Positions 1 to 12,060 of a DNA stretch of 64,000 bases are shown here, piece by piece. Position 1 is the first letter of the stretch; each line of letters begins with the position of its first letter. The stretch is taken from positions 930,001 through 994,000 of the forward strand of contig BDGG01000005.1 of assembly GCA_001949185.1 (NCBI GenBank), given 5' to 3'. A program made the position numbers and the translations under genes. Source of the stretch: Ramazzottius varieornatus (lineage: Eukaryota; Tardigrada; Eutardigrada; Parachela; Ramazzottiidae). Under the pieces are notes generated by a model. It was not told the origin of the DNA. It was given only the letters and a program-made list of their open reading frames with translations, and did not search any database.

Positions 1-2386
1 GGTTCGGAGTTCTGCGCTCCTTCGCAGTGCCATTTATATCCCCTAAAGAGCCGCGAAGATCTCGCTCCGGCGCATATTGCTGAGCTGATTGCGATGCCGG
101 GTCCTTCAGCCAAGCAGGATATCGAAACAAAGGGCGTATGCAGTATCCCATTCATGGGAACTGTCATCTGCAACATGCTCAACCTGCAGGCCTTTAGCAT
201 CCAGTATCCTAAAGACGACAAGGACAAAGACGCTTTCAGCAAATCAAACGTGAGTCAACCATATGTACGGCACTCTAAAAAACATAAAGATTTTCAAGCT
301 TTTCCTCATCCAAATGCAGTGACAATTATAATTGAGTTGAGTTGTACAAATGAGTGGACGTCAGTTAGGTGGACATCGAAGAGAAGATTAACTAACCATT
401 TTTATACCATATCTCTGCCTCATAGATTTTGCGAGGAGCTGACTGGAGAGGAAAGGACTGCGGAGAAGGCAACGCGGCAATTTATCCTGGCCGAAAGTAA
501 GACCGAAATAAAATATGAGCAGCTGAGCTGTTGAGAGAGTACGTTTTGAAGAGCTGAAGTAAGAATGGGGACATTTGAATATTTTAGCGTCGAATTTTAG
601 GCCGAACCAAGGGGATAACTTTGTCGATTCAAACTGCAATGGAATCAAGGTAGGCTTCGTGTATAATAAATTTGTCTGATCTTTATACAGTAGATAGGGT
701 CCGATGATAAGTTTTGATGCAGGGTTTCGATGCGGAAAGTCAGATGACATGGGAAGAAAAGCTGTGTGGAGACAGCCAGGCCAAGGGTGTCATTGCCTTG
801 GGAGACTCGGTGACGGCCAACTTCCACGTCCCCGCCGAATGGTTTAACGCCACCATCTTGAGTAAGGAGTGGCTGGAGAATATGACCTACCTTATGGACA
901 ACTCGATGAACTGGCCTCATACTTCCCTTTACACCGGTAAGCTTTACAAAAGATGACGGTTAATCCTTTCAGTTTGGACGTGCGCTGTTTGGCTGTAGGT
1001 TCAGTGAATGTGAGCTGGCCCATCGTCGATGGTCACACTGATTCTCTGTACCTCCGTATGCGAGAAAGGAACCTGTGCAACCACAGAGACTACCAGAACA
1101 TCGGCTTCAACGGCGCTCGAACCACCGATTCCGCCAAGCTTACCGAAAGGTATGTGCAACGTCATCGCGGACTTGACGTCATTAGCTTCAACCTCCTCTT
1201 ATGTCTGTTGTAGCCTGAAGCGAAGCCCTGTCCAGGATAAACCGGGATTGGTCATGTACTCTTACGTCGGAAACGATGTATGCAAATAGTAAGTCCGGAC
1301 TGCCATTAAAATTACCTTGAAGATCCTTATGGCAGTATAACCAGATGGATCGAACCAGATCGATGCATCAAGTGGCGCACGATCTCACTGTTACTGGCTG
1401 AAAGCGCGCGCTACTTGGGAAAGTCATCGGGTTTGGTTCGCTTGCCCAACTCCCATCTCAGTTGTGCAATATTAACTATGAAACCTTCTCTTTGTGTTGT
1501 GTCCAGCCACGTGAATCCAGCTCTCAGTGACGTCACGACACCCGCCCAAGCCGTCAAAGGCTTGCTAGACACCATGGCCCTTTTGAACACCAAAATGGCT
1601 CCTCTAAGCCATGTTATCGTGGTGGCGATTGCCGATGCTCGTATTTTATACGAAGGTTTGATCGATCGAATCCATCCCTTCGGAGCTACCATGGAAGACG
1701 TTACTTTCAATGACTTCTACAACTGGCTCGAGTGTCTAGACATCAGCCCGTGCCCAGGTTGGCTGACCAACAACGCAACTGTGCGCGAAGGCACAGCCCA
1801 GGTATTTCACCACAAAGCTGCGCAACAGCGTCTGTACGTCTCGCAGAAACGTGGAATAAGTATGAATGGATGGTTTGGTTTTAAAGGTTGTCCGCGATAT
1901 CAACGCGGCGCTTGAAAACTTTGTGAACGAGAACCCGAACCGATTCTCTAACTTTGAAATGATATTCGTTCCCAATCCCGTGGATGAAGGTATTAGTTTT
2001 GTATCGTACGCTTTCGAGAATCGTTGACACGAAATTGATGCGCCACGAGATTTTGCTCTTATGAAGCATGGTTTGCAGTGGTCGCGGCGCATGTAGCGCA
2101 GGGAGGAGAACCGTGGGAACTTGTCGAGTTATTCGATGGTTTTCATCCCAACCAGGTATACATACAATCCATAAATATAAAGATGCAATACATGACCAAG
2201 AAAATTCGCTAACTAATTGACTGTGTGTTTCATTTATGCTTCTTGTTGATATTGTAGAAAGCACATGCCTTAGTGGCGGAAGTAGTATGGGAGAAGCTAG
2301 TTCAAGAACATCCGCATGTTTTGGGTCCCGTCAACCCCAATAACCACCGCATCCGTCAGATGTTCGGTGACCAAGGCGGTCATTGA
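1..2386 (+). CDS. AOAH: Acyloxyacyl hydrolase (AOAH), 5' end outside the window
   Basis: AOAH is a secreted/lysosomal GDSL-type esterase that removes secondary acyl chains from lipid A of bacterial LPS. Exons read 1-249, 426-496, 601-649, 723-936, 999-1149, 1214-1288, 1507-1801, 1887-1989, 2079-2155 and 2258-2386; all phases join. Visible landmarks in order: a Cys-rich/saposin-like tail (ends KDDKDKDAFS), the calcium-loop-like region LRGADWRGKDCGEGNAAIYP then DSNCNGIK, the catalytic block ALGDSVTANFHVP with the nucleophile Ser, CNHRDYQNIGFNGA, SYVGNDVC, CLDISPCPGW, and the C-terminal FDGFHPN (catalytic Asp/His region) ending MFGDQGGH, as in vertebrate AOAH. The signal peptide and saposin start must lie upstream of base 1. 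The stop lies only 82 bp from the stop of the convergent gene. One intron (1289-1506) holds a copy of the dispersed hairpin repeat. Confidence 0.95.
1369..1418. repeat. Hairpin repeat family, copy 1 (AOAH intron)
   Basis: CAAGTGGCGCAC on the left, central CTGTTACTGGC, and GCGCGCTACTTGG on the right. It lies wholly inside an AOAH intron. The right arm carries one or two mismatches. Confidence 0.8.
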
Positions 2387-2467
2387 ATTCACGAAGAAAG
2401 AACATTTTTTCCCGAATGAACCATAGTCGAGAAGGAGCTAAAAAAATATGCCGACACTGATCTTTCT

Positions 2468-3661
2468 TCAACAATTCACAAACTGACTTCTTGGTAGAGC
2501 GTACTCTCTGTGTCGGTAGAACAACCTGTACAAACAAAATCCGTCCATGAAGCTGATTTTTTAAATGTTATGTGTTGTGATACATTTGATATTGTGACCG
2601 AGGAGGACGTACCTGACGGTTGGTGGTTGAGAATGGTAGCGACTTCGGCATTCCGTAATGGTGCTCCACATGGCAGTGAAGGCATCGGGTGCCACACGCC
2701 CAATGTCGAAGACGCACTCGAACTCGTCAATGAGATCGGGTTGGGTAACGTCGTCGATGTCGTTGACTTGCACCCTCAGGTTCGCTACCTGTAGGGAAGA
2801 AGTATGGGAGTGGGGGGAAAAAAATCTTGAAGAGCAGTACGGCTATTTCTTACCGATGCTCCAGCACAAACATCCCGAATGACGGGTCTGTTGATGTTGA
2901 ACACATCCTGGTTCGTCGTCTCGAAGACTGGCTGCCATGTGCTAAGCGGTTTAACTCCAGGCCAATTTGCTTGCGGAGCCACTCTGCAAAATAAGATCGA
3001 ACATCTTTATTTCGCAAAAGGGTGGCAGGGGTGAGGTAGTCGTTGTAAAGCCCGGTCGTGATGTATTCGTGTACAGCCCGCACAAGCCTTCATCACGCGA
3101 AGGTTCGTCGTGTTTCAATGCGAAATTGGCTTTGTTATTTAAACTTTTCTTGGAAACCATTCTACTTCATCAAGCTTCGGTATGTTAGGCTATTGTACAG
3201 GCTTGATCGATCCTTACGTATCAAGGTCGGCGGTGAACTTCGGGTCGCATTTGCTGGCTGTATCGCAGAACCGTCCGTCAAACATCAAGCTTTGTGGATT
3301 CTCGAATCGGACGAGTTCGACCTCTATTCTCATAAGATTCGTATCCTAAAACAAACACTAGCTCAGCATGCAATGCCGAAGCAATACCTTAGCTAACGGT
3401 ATAGCCCGGAAACAGCTTCGGAACAAGTTGGACAAAACTTTATGCCTGACTTACCAGTAAAGTGGACCCGAGCGACCCGGATGTGCTTACGGGACGACCG
3501 TTCACACTGGTAATGCTGAACTGACTTCCGCCATCGTTCGCCGATCCACTGGAAAACGAGCCGCCGTTGGTGGGTCTTCCATTCACACTGGTAATCTGGA
3601 ATTGACAGGATACCGCAGTAATGCAGAGTCCCACGAAGACGAGCACAGATTCGGGAAACAT
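2468..3661 (-). CDS. Secreted protein resembling the Notch-ligand N-terminal (MNNL/C2-like) domain
   Basis: Five exons join in phase: 3661-3455, 3345-3218, 2983-2854, 2788-2613 and 2525-2468, giving 232 residues. Exon 1 encodes a signal peptide (MFPESVLVFVGLCITAVSCQ) and two imperfect repeats, FQITSVNGRP and FSITSVNGRP, in a Gly/Ser-rich stretch. The body then shows MRIEVELVRFENP, GRFCDTASKCDPKF, WPGVKP and VANLRVQVNDIDD...DLIDEFECVFDIG, followed by a short basic tail ending SQFVNC. The order beta-rich ELxxFxN, Cys pair, then a C2-like strand with D-D-DLIDEF recalls the MNNL domain of Delta/Jagged, but there is no DSL domain, no EGF repeats and no membrane anchor. It may be a soluble stand-alone C2-like protein; the Notch link is inference. 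Gene structure is firm, function is not. Confidence 0.75.
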
Positions 3662-4333
3662 TCTACCGACGATGGGAACTTGGACTAATAATAAATTAAC
3701 TGTACCAACAAGAGCCAGATCAGCGAAAAATGACGTAAAATCCTGACGAAGAGATGATGGCTACTGCAGAATTTAGCGGAATAGTATCAGCCAGAGGTAC
3801 AACGCCGGAAGCAAAACACGTTTCAGTGAGCGAACAAATGCGACCTCGTTTAAAAAACCACTGTGTAGATGTTCAAGAGTTTTCCGCCGACTAAGCAAGT
3901 GTTCGCGCTGATCTTAAGTACCTTAGGGCTTAGGCAAGGTTCTGCCATACAGAGCGATAGTACCCCAGATTAACCATAAAGTTTCAAAAGCCTCCACACC
4001 TTGCATTCAGCGGTGTCAACGATGACGAACGACTTGTTGATTTCTATGGTAAACGACGTCGGGTTATTACTTCATAAAAACACTCTTTCAAGTACTTGTA
4101 GGTAAATAATTACTCACTGGCACGTGCTGACAATCATTCTTGGACAAACCAGTGCCAAGTGAAGGTGTTAAACCCCAAAACATAACCACATTACAGGAAG
4201 TCATCATTTTTGCTTTACGGGCCATATGTCGATTTATCGCGGTACGCGTCAGCCTTGAAATTCTGACCCAAACGGATAAACGCAGGAATCTTGAATGAAA
4301 AGCGAAAATATTGTTTAACTGTACAGAAAAATT
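3662..4333. other. Intergenic, no gene seen
   Basis: This is upstream of the secreted-protein gene (-) and downstream of SLU7 (-). It presumably holds the promoter of the secreted protein. I see no convincing reading frame, RNA gene or repeat. Confidence 0.5.
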
Positions 4334-6362
4334 CTATCTATTCATGAATCCTGCCATGGGATCATCCGCATGGACCTTCCTCAGCTGGTACGCTTCCATT
4401 TCTTCCTCAGTAATTTTCTTCGGTGCCGCCAAGCTGTTGTACGGTCTTCGTCGCTCATCCACATTCATGAGCCGTTCCGCTTCCTTCTGCTGTTCCTCTT
4501 GCGCTTTCAAGGCTGCTGCTACCTTCTTCTTCCTCTTTTCTTCCTCACCTTCTTCATCTTCACTAGACGAAGAAGAAGAGCTCGAGCCTGCAGAATCCGA
4601 AGAAGACGACGAGGAAGAACTGCTAGACTTCGACCGCTTTCTTTTCTGCCTGGAAAGTCCAGAGTTCGAATCCCCTTTTGATACGCGTTTTGCTCTAGTG
4701 GAGCTGACGTCAGCAGGTTTTCCGAATTTATTTTCTATAGGCGTAGGCGCTTCCGTTCTTGCTGGTGGAGCCTCAGTAGGGGAGCCTGGTCCTACTTCAT
4801 CCTTTTCCACTTCCTTTCCCCTCCTGGCGAGGATTCCTGCCACTCCTGTACAATACGACATCTTGACGAAGCTATGACAGCACTTGTAGCCCCAACTGCC
4901 ATTCTCCCAGAAGGATCCCCAGACTGTCGTATGGTTCTGGTTGTAGACGTCTTCTTCGTACCGCGATCGGACTACGGGCTTTTCCAAGCCTTTCAGCACG
5001 TCTCCACCACGCGAGTACTGGATGAAGGTTTCCGTCTGTGCCAGCAGCATCTCTTTTGGAGGAGCTTCCAGGTATTCTTCTCCACCATACTTCTGCAGGA
5101 TATTCTTGCCGATGTTCTGCTTGAACTCCGTCTTCTTTTCCTCGTACTGCTTCTTCAGCAGCTCAGCCTTCGTCGGATCCGCTTGGAGATGGACGTCGAC
5201 ACCTTTCTCGTAAGCATCCCACGCGAAGAGCTGCGACTTGGCGATGTTATTCGTCTCTCCAGAGTATCGAATGGCATTCTCACCAGAAAACTGTGTCTCA
5301 TTCTTAACCTTCTTGTCAGCCAGCGGGTCTTCTCGCATACTTCTCGTTTTCGGGTCGTAGTAGGCGGAAGTCAAGTCGAGGTTGATCAGGTATTTCGCCG
5401 TGTCTTCTCGAATACGAAGATTGCGTACAGTAATGCGTTGTTTACTGTCAACTTTGGTTCCCGGCATTTCCATATCATCAGCGTACTTATCTTCGTTGTT
5501 CATGTCATCGTCAGCGGCTTTGACAGCTTCCAAAACTTTCTCAGCAGGGACGTCTTCTAAATCCTTACCAAATTCCTCGGTGTCTTCCGTGAGGATCTTC
5601 TCGGCTTTGAGAAGTTTCTTGGCATCTTCTATCTTCTCATACTCCGACACAACTTCTTTGTATTGGCTTGCGTCGTACCCATTCCAGCGATCCCTTTTGC
5701 CTTCGAAGTCGTGGTTGATGTTAGACTGGACGAACTCATCAGGTGCGATGGCTTCGCCTGTGTATTTCGCACCCAGCTTCCTTGGACGTTCCATACAGTC
5801 CTTCTTCTTGTGTGTCATCGCTCCACAGTTCTCGCAAGCTCCTTTACGAAACTTGGTCGTCACTGAATTCGCGTTCACTCCTGCAAGAAATTCAAGACTT
5901 ATCAACCCACCAACCGCTAATTCAAACCGATTACACACTAACACCGACAGTGACGTCACGAAAAGACTTTTGGCACGCATTAGATTACAGCGGCTAAAGT
6001 ACTGACTGAGTGACGTCACGTAAAGCTGATAATTCCACCACTGCAAAAGTGGCTCATGACTTGCCTCGTTTGTAGTTGTCGGATATCTTAGCGTATTCCT
6101 TCTGTTTCTCCTGCGGAGCGCGTTGATGGGTAAGAGTAGGTCCTTTAGATCCGAGATACCAGGGCGCGACGGCGATGTAATGAGGAATATGAGGGTTGAT
6201 GTCACGTCCATGTTCGTCCTGCTCAGCTGGAACAGTACCAGCCTTTCGAGCTTCTTCCAGCTCTTTGGCCAACCGGTAGTCATCTCTGCTTGTCTTCTTC
6301 GGTGCGGAGGCGTCGTTCTTCGTCCGGATGATCTCTGAAACGGGGAGAGTTGGCGTCGCCAT
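4334..6362 (-). CDS. SLU7: Pre-mRNA splicing factor SLU7
   Basis: SLU7 is a second-step splicing factor that helps select the 3' splice site in the nucleus. Two exons, 6362-6065 and 5880-4334, give 614 residues (human about 586). Exon 1 starts [11 protein letters not shown] and contains the conserved [19 protein letters not shown] and [14 protein letters not shown]. Exon 2 opens with the CCHC zinc knuckle [14 protein letters not shown], then [81 protein letters not shown] and [10 protein letters not shown] Ser-rich/acidic tract precedes the C-terminus DERRRPYNS...[11 protein letters not shown]. The only intron has a GC donor (CGAG|GCAAGT); a GT donor would break the frame against the conserved [16 protein letters not shown] block. 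It is divergent from the MATH gene, 397 bp away. Confidence 0.96.
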
Positions 6363-6759
6363 TATGCCAGAGAAGCCAGAAAGGAGCGGAATAAGATTTC
6401 GACAAAATCTGAACTGAAGCAATTCACACTTCACAGGTCACTTCGAAAATTTCGACAAAATTACTCCCCGGGAACGAAACCATCCCCTGGGGTTGGATAC
6501 AAGGTAACTTACTAACTTCCCGAATAAACTTGGGGTCCCGGTCTTGACTCTTGGGCAGTCAAGCGGTGGGTTGATCAACTTGATTGTTGATCACTGGACT
6601 AAAAAATCATAGTAAGACGGTCAAGACCTAAAAATCTTCAGAAGTTTTCCGCCAGAATTTTCGGGGGTCAAAGACACCTTGTAGCTTGCTCTTCTTGTTC
6701 CGTGCAGTATCCCATTACTTTCGAAAGGCTCAGCGAGTCGTCGTCGGCGGCGGCGAATC
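6363..6759. promoter_or_regulatory. Divergent intergenic region between SLU7 and the MATH gene
   Basis: About 400 bp separate two start codons that point away from each other, so it probably holds both promoters. It contains a G/C-rich block near 6470-6500 and TTGATCAACTTGATTGTTGA near 6572. No defined motif is proven. Confidence 0.4.
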
Positions 6760-7392
6760 ATGGATGCCAGCGGAACGTTGAGGTTCCAGGATGTGTTCCG
6801 CACCGAGACAGAAAGGCCGGTGAGCTTCGTCATTGACTGGACCATCCCAAATTTCTCCTTCTACGGATCCTTCACGCGAGCTTTGTGGTCTAACGAGCAT
6901 GTAACGGGAAGATCGTCGTGGTACCTCGCGCTGGAACCATCCGATGAGAATGTTCGTGGGGGAAATCGGCGTTGTCTTCCTCCGTTCGATTATATCACCC
7001 TAGTGCTGCTACACCATCTTCCTGGAGAATCTGACTACAATATTCGCACTCGAGTGAATATCAGGTTTGGTGATTCTGGTGACAGTCTGGTGATTACCCG
7101 AGTGAAGAACATATCTTGTGCTTCGAACGCTTGAAGGCTGAAGATGCCAGTGCGCTTATGGCACAATTTTCCTTCCGTATTTGAACCTTGTTATTCTTTC
7201 TCCAGTGTTCTGGATGCCAACGACAACGCGGTTGCAGCCAAGACCAAGGAGGTGCACTACACATTTACGCCTGCTGATGAAGAAAAAGGGATTGGGGTGA
7301 CTGACCATCTACATTACAACGATCTTTGGATCTTTGAAAATGGAAGTGCCGAACTTGTCGCCGACGCCATGACTTTTCTTCTTCCCGCTTGA
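6760..7392 (+). CDS. MATH-domain protein (SPOP/TRAF-type MATH fold, no BTB)
   Basis: Two exons, 6760-7064 and 7206-7392, join in phase (ATC AG|T GTT) to give 163 residues. The sequence follows a MATH beta-sandwich: FVIDWTIPNFSFYG near residue 25, SSWYLALEP near 50, DYITLVLLHH near 75, NIRTRVNISVLDAND across the junction, VHYTFTPADEEKGIGV and LHYNDLWIF near 130, ending VADAMTFLLPA. In SPOP and related adaptors this fold binds a short degron peptide, but here no BTB or TRAF region follows before the stop. A stand-alone MATH protein could bind substrates without recruiting a cullin; that is inference. Confidence 0.7.
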
Positions 7393-7598
7393 CAGCACTT
7401 GTGGTACAGTACTGTATACCGGGTTACAACCAGGATACCAAAGGCTTTGAGAAAGGTATTGCTCTGTTTTACCATCTGCTTAGAAACTGGATCGGAGAAT
7501 CCGCGAAAAGTTTCTTCGTTGAACGAGAGACGTAACAAGATATCGGAATTCACCACGAGAGCAATCACTCTAATGAACAATATTAGTATTGTGTAGTA

Positions 7599-7808
7599 TC
7601 AGCTAGAATCACTGGAGCTGCTGCTGGAAGATGCGGCGGAGGTGGACGAATCTGAAGAGGCCGACGAGCCGGAAGAGGATGTTGACGAGGCGCTGTCATG
7701 CCGTTTCCGGTGTTTTCGCCCTCGTCGACGACCCTGGCGCCTGCGGTGCTGCGACAGTTTCTCCTTCTTTACTTTCATATGCTTTTCCGAGGACATGGCG
7801 CATCCCAT
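7599..7808 (-). CDS. Small basic/Ser-rich protein
   Basis: A 69-residue frame starts MGCAMSSEKHMKVKKEKLSQ, continues with an Arg/Lys/His-rich block (RRRQGRRRGRKHRKRH) and ends in almost pure Ser/Ala/Asp. The MGC start would permit N-myristoylation and adjacent palmitoylation. The composition also resembles RS-like nuclear tails. There is no homologue I recognise, and low-complexity frames can be spurious. Confidence 0.35.
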   Translation of the reverse strand: MGCAMSSEKHMKVKKEKLSQHRRRQGRRRGRKHRKRHDSASSTSSSGSSASSDSSTSAASSSSSSSDSS

Positions 7809-9006
7809 ATTAGAGAATGTAAATGGTCAGAATACACACGGGACCTTAGAGTTCTAGGAGACTAGGTCGAATCTAATCAGGACCAGCCTAATCGGATTAC
7901 AAGTAACGGGGTTGTGCAGTCAGCGTACGATCGTTTTTACAATTGTAACAAGATAAGATCACTACCAATACACCCTACTTTATGATTTTCGTAACATATA
8001 TAGTTTTCCACAGGCCCTTGAACTCTTGAATCATTGCAACGTGAAGCTGCACCTCCGGCGTCACTCCTCTGATGACGAAGACCTTACTCTTGCCGCGCTA
8101 CTGTGTGGTCTCGTCTCAGCAGGAACCCAGCTCGGTCGCGTTTCGCGACCAACCTAAGCTCAATGTTTTCTGACCAATCGGTATTACGATTGTTCGCTTT
8201 CTTGACGGAGGCTTGCTGATGAAACAGACTGCTGAGGAGGCTTACGCTGCTGTACATGTATGACTGCTGCGCCCTCGCAGTACCTACGCAGAACGTGCTG
8301 ACACTAAACGTGAATAAAACCCAAAAGCCGCGCCTGTTGATCAATTCAATGAAACCGGTCTTGTGACGTGCCACATTCTCTCACGGTTCGATTACGAGCT
8401 ACGTAGAGTTATCCACCCGAAAATGCTAAGATTATTACTTCTCTTTATTCTGCTGGCTTCTCCAGGGAGCAGAAATGTCACACGTACGGCTTGCCCTAGT
8501 CGTAGCCAGAGGCTCCAACGTCGCGTACCCAGCTCAGGTGAATACAGGCGGAAGCTGATGGGTGTTTTGCGGGTAGTTTAAGTTTATTTTTTGATATGTT
8601 TTCTGGTACTTTAAAAATTCGCTGCGTCCGCGCAGTACGTACTCGTGCTTGCCGATGCACCCCCGTAGGGGGTGGCACAAGCAGTAAAGCCGCACCGGAG
8701 CTGTACTTCACGTTTACGATGACGTGTTGCGCGGACTTAACGAATTTTTACAGTATTTGAGTAATATGCACAAAACTTTCAGGGATCGTATTTGGATGTG
8801 GGAACCACCTATGAATTAAATCAGGAAGCAAGGAGATGAGTGCTTATTTTACTATTTAGATTTAGAAAACGATCCAAATAATAATTAGAATCAACCGGTA
8901 TACACTACTTGGAAACCAGAAACCAATGCCCAGCTATCCCGTGCTCCGTAACCCACTTTGTACACGTGATATTATTTTAATCCATTATCTTAAGACAAGG
9001 TTCTAT
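7809..9006. other. No confident gene; one possible signal-peptide exon
   Basis: A plus-strand ATG near 8423 begins MLRLLLLFILLASPGSR, which looks like a signal peptide, with a possible donor at 8538 (CTCAG|GTGAAT). I could not find downstream exons that extend it. The rest shows no support for coding. Confidence 0.3.
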
Positions 9007-9848
9007 TTACAGATCGTTGACGAGGAGGCCAGCAAGAGCCGTACCCAGCCCCACAGTCGAAAGCAGACAGAGGACCACGTTGAGAAACACGGCGGCAGTG
9101 ACAGGTCCATCGATGTACGCCGTGTACATGGGATCCTCGTAGAAATGCCACCAGCTAGACAGGACCCAGATCAGGTAAACGCTGATGCAAAACATCAACA
9201 GACTAAACAATATTGATATTCCACTTAGAATCTTTGTGGCAAAGACTTTTGAGCTGAATATGCGAATGATTAGCGGGATCCTCTTCATCTTTCCCGCGGC
9301 GTGAACTTCAGATAGTCCCAGCAGAAGGAAGATAGCTCCGGCCGGCAAACCGATCGAACTCTTGGCAAGTCGTGGGGGATCCCAGTTGAAAGCGTAGAGG
9401 CCAATATACAAAGAAGCCATGATCGTGGCTAAAACGAAAATACATGACCACAAAAATTATAGTGAATGGTCCGACCGCCAGCAGAAAGCGTGGAAAACTG
9501 CCACCATTGAGTTGCGTTGTCAGTCCATGGCTTCAGTTTTTATTCAAACAAAAGAGGCTCGTTCACGAAATTATTTTCCAATTCGTTCAGCAAACGCTTT
9601 TCATGAACGAGATGTCCCAGGTCAGAGCAGTAATTAACAACAGACCCTCAAAACATTTTACCTGCTATCTGAACGACCATAGAAGCTACACCCACGGCGA
9701 TGCTCAGCGTTCCGAGCCGCAGGAAGTATTTGGCATCCAGGATGTTATTCGAACTTCGTCGTCGTCGCGCCCAGTCCATGACGGAAATGCTAGAGTTCCG
9801 CTTGCCGTTTGCCGTCGCATCTTGAAGTTGAACTTGAACGATGCTCAT
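9007..9848 (-). CDS. Four-transmembrane protein of unknown family
   Basis: Two exons, 9848-9662 and 9428-9007, join in phase to give 202 residues. The start chosen is ATG at 9848 (MSIVQVQLQDA). A short polar N-terminus with RRRR is followed by four hydrophobic segments: around GTLSIAVGVASMVVQIAATI, IGLPAGAIFLLLGLSEV, ILSGISILFSLLMFCISVYL and AAVFLNVVLCLLSTVGLGTA. A short loop WHFYEDPMYTAYIDGP lies before TM4. The topology recalls MARVEL or MS4A proteins, but no family signature is clear. No signal peptide is seen. Confidence 0.65.
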
Positions 9849-12060
9849 GGCTGATTTACGTAGGCAGAACCATCTAATCCAGCGGCCCAAAAGCGCGCGA
9901 CGGTCAACTTTTGCTCATGAAGATCGTTTTGCGGCAGACGTTTGATCAGCACAAATTAAACGATATGACATGGCCTCAATATGCGATGATGAGAGATACA
10001 GGACACGGTGCCTCCTGATTGAGACCGTATGTCGCGGACGACCGAGACCTTCGAAGTCTTACCCAGAATATCACGCGGGGCGGTGGCGTCTTTTCGGGTA
10101 CTACGTTGGTTGGTATTCCTGGCGGCAAATGAAGCGCTAATGGTCTCCTGTGTAGACGATCATCTGCTGATGGAGACATATCAGTCTGACAATAGGAACT
10201 GTCTAATCGAAGACAACTGCCCTAACATGTACAGATCTTGAAGGCCGCGGTTTGATCATGCCAGCTTACAAGGCGTCACTCTTCCCCCTTCCAACTAACC
10301 ACTGACTGATGGAGGATTTACATACTCAAACAGATCAATAAAATTGCATTTCTCACTTGTGTCATCGTAATGTAAATAAAGAGCACTTTGAGGAGGCTTA
10401 CTTAAAGTTCATTGGCAGCGACTAAAACTTCGGCTTTTTCAAGGTTTGCCGACTGTGTGCTCAAGTTCAAGTTCCTTCCGGATCAGATTTCTATTTGGTC
10501 AAGTGGGCGAACAATGGACAGTTTTTTCCCGAGAATGGATTTCAGGGACGAACTGAAGTCTTGTCAAATATTTGGGTCGGACCTAAATGAAGATAGTGGG
10601 TCAGTGTTTCTCGCTTTATAGACTTCCCGTAATCGAAATACGACGGGATCACGGTGCACTTGTTACGAGGTCGCCGGTATCTAGTCACGTGAAATCAGAA
10701 TCAACCTCTCCAGGCCAACTTCATAACATTACAGCCATAAAAACTACTACAGTACGGACCCCTTCGTGGTTAATTCAGCAACACATCCCGAGATCCTTAG
10801 AACTGTTCGATATCGTTACATCGATATCTTCGATTACATAACGATAACATTCGTGTAATGGAAAGAAAGCAACTCTGTATGCTTACGAGTAACTCGTAAG
10901 ATCTAAGTTCGGAGGCTTACAAAATGATTGATCTGATTAATGGAAGACCCAAAAGAAAAGATTATAGTTTTCGAACAGAACTTTCGAATACGGAAGCTTG
11001 GTCTCAGGTATCCCATCCGACGTTCTTTTCGTCTGTACCAGCTCCCATGTTCGGTCCCGGCTGTAAACGGGAGGCTCACGAGCTGGCTCCAGATGTAGGC
11101 CGGTGAGGAGTGAGGGCGCCACATGATCGTGAACAAACGATACCGAAGTTTCGAATGTGGCGCCATCACGGTTCGCACCGGAGCTCCTCGGGTGGCGCCA
11201 CTTACCAGGCGAAATATTTGGAAATTGAACACGGGAGCTACGGGCCGAAAGGACTCGAGGTCCCGCTCCGAAGAAATTCAAAACATTAACAACATCTGAC
11301 CAAATGCAGGAAACCTCTTTCTACCGAAAAAGGTCTGTGCAGGCATTCTTTCGAAATCGCTGCGAAATTTGTGACCACGCGAGCGTAACAGGTTTGAAGG
11401 GAGGAGGTTCCCGCATGAAATTGATGGATCCGCCTGGGCCCGCAATTGGAGAAAGCCCCTCTCTAAGATTCTGGGTCGATGATGAGAAAATTACAAATGC
11501 AAATAAGGTTGACTAGGGAATGGAACAATAAGACAAGGAAGAGCCAAGTACTTAATTTTTGTACTGCTGGAAGATATGTGCGTGGTCGACACCCGACAAT
11601 CAGGCTTCTTTTTCTGCACTCCGGCGGTTGACTAACTCTTGATATACTCGTCAAGAGGCGTCTGACCAAGAGTAAGAAATCCCTTCCTACTTCAAACATG
11701 GTGTACAAATGGTATAATCGATAGCCGAGCTGCCGGCCAAGTTCTCCTCCCAGTTTGATATGCTCCTTGGGACAATCTGCTACTCAATCTGTTTGTAACC
11801 ACACCAAACGACATGTTTGTCAACTTCACTCCTTCCTGATCCTCTTTAAAATGTAACCAACCCTTCAACAGACAACATTTATGCTGTGTGCAACTTTTAT
11901 CCTATTGTGTCTTCCGGCAAACACTGAGCATAAAGTTCCTCACCACACTACGATCGCTGATTTATTGACTTTCCTTCTTCACGGCCGAACCGTCATTCTG
12001 ATTCTGGCATCCTAAAAGTTGGCTTAAGCTGAAGACCTTTTATGGCATTATTGTTCCAGA
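9849..12060. other. 2.2-kb stretch without a supported gene
   Basis: Only short frames (60-115 codons) with no recognisable domain or consistent splice partners. Around 11116-11205 there are three GTGGCGCC/GGCGCCAC words in mixed orientation. They may be degenerate relatives of the dispersed hairpin repeat, but they do not fit its arm-loop-arm layout. Confidence 0.4.

Noticed and set aside
4311-5866. Long plus-strand frames opposite SLU7
   Set aside because: Antisense shadows of the SLU7 coding sequence (for example runs of Leu/Phe opposite Lys/Glu).
8084-8374. Minus-strand frame with a signal-like hydrophobic segment (FWVLFTFSVSTFCVGTARAQ)
   Set aside because: No splice partner and no domain; overlaps an equally weak plus-strand frame.
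10029-10241. 70-codon plus-strand frame
   Set aside because: No features, no homology, no splice context.
11116-11205. Three GTGGCGCC words that look like the hairpin repeat
   Set aside because: Spacing and loop do not match the family; could be chance or a heavily decayed copy.
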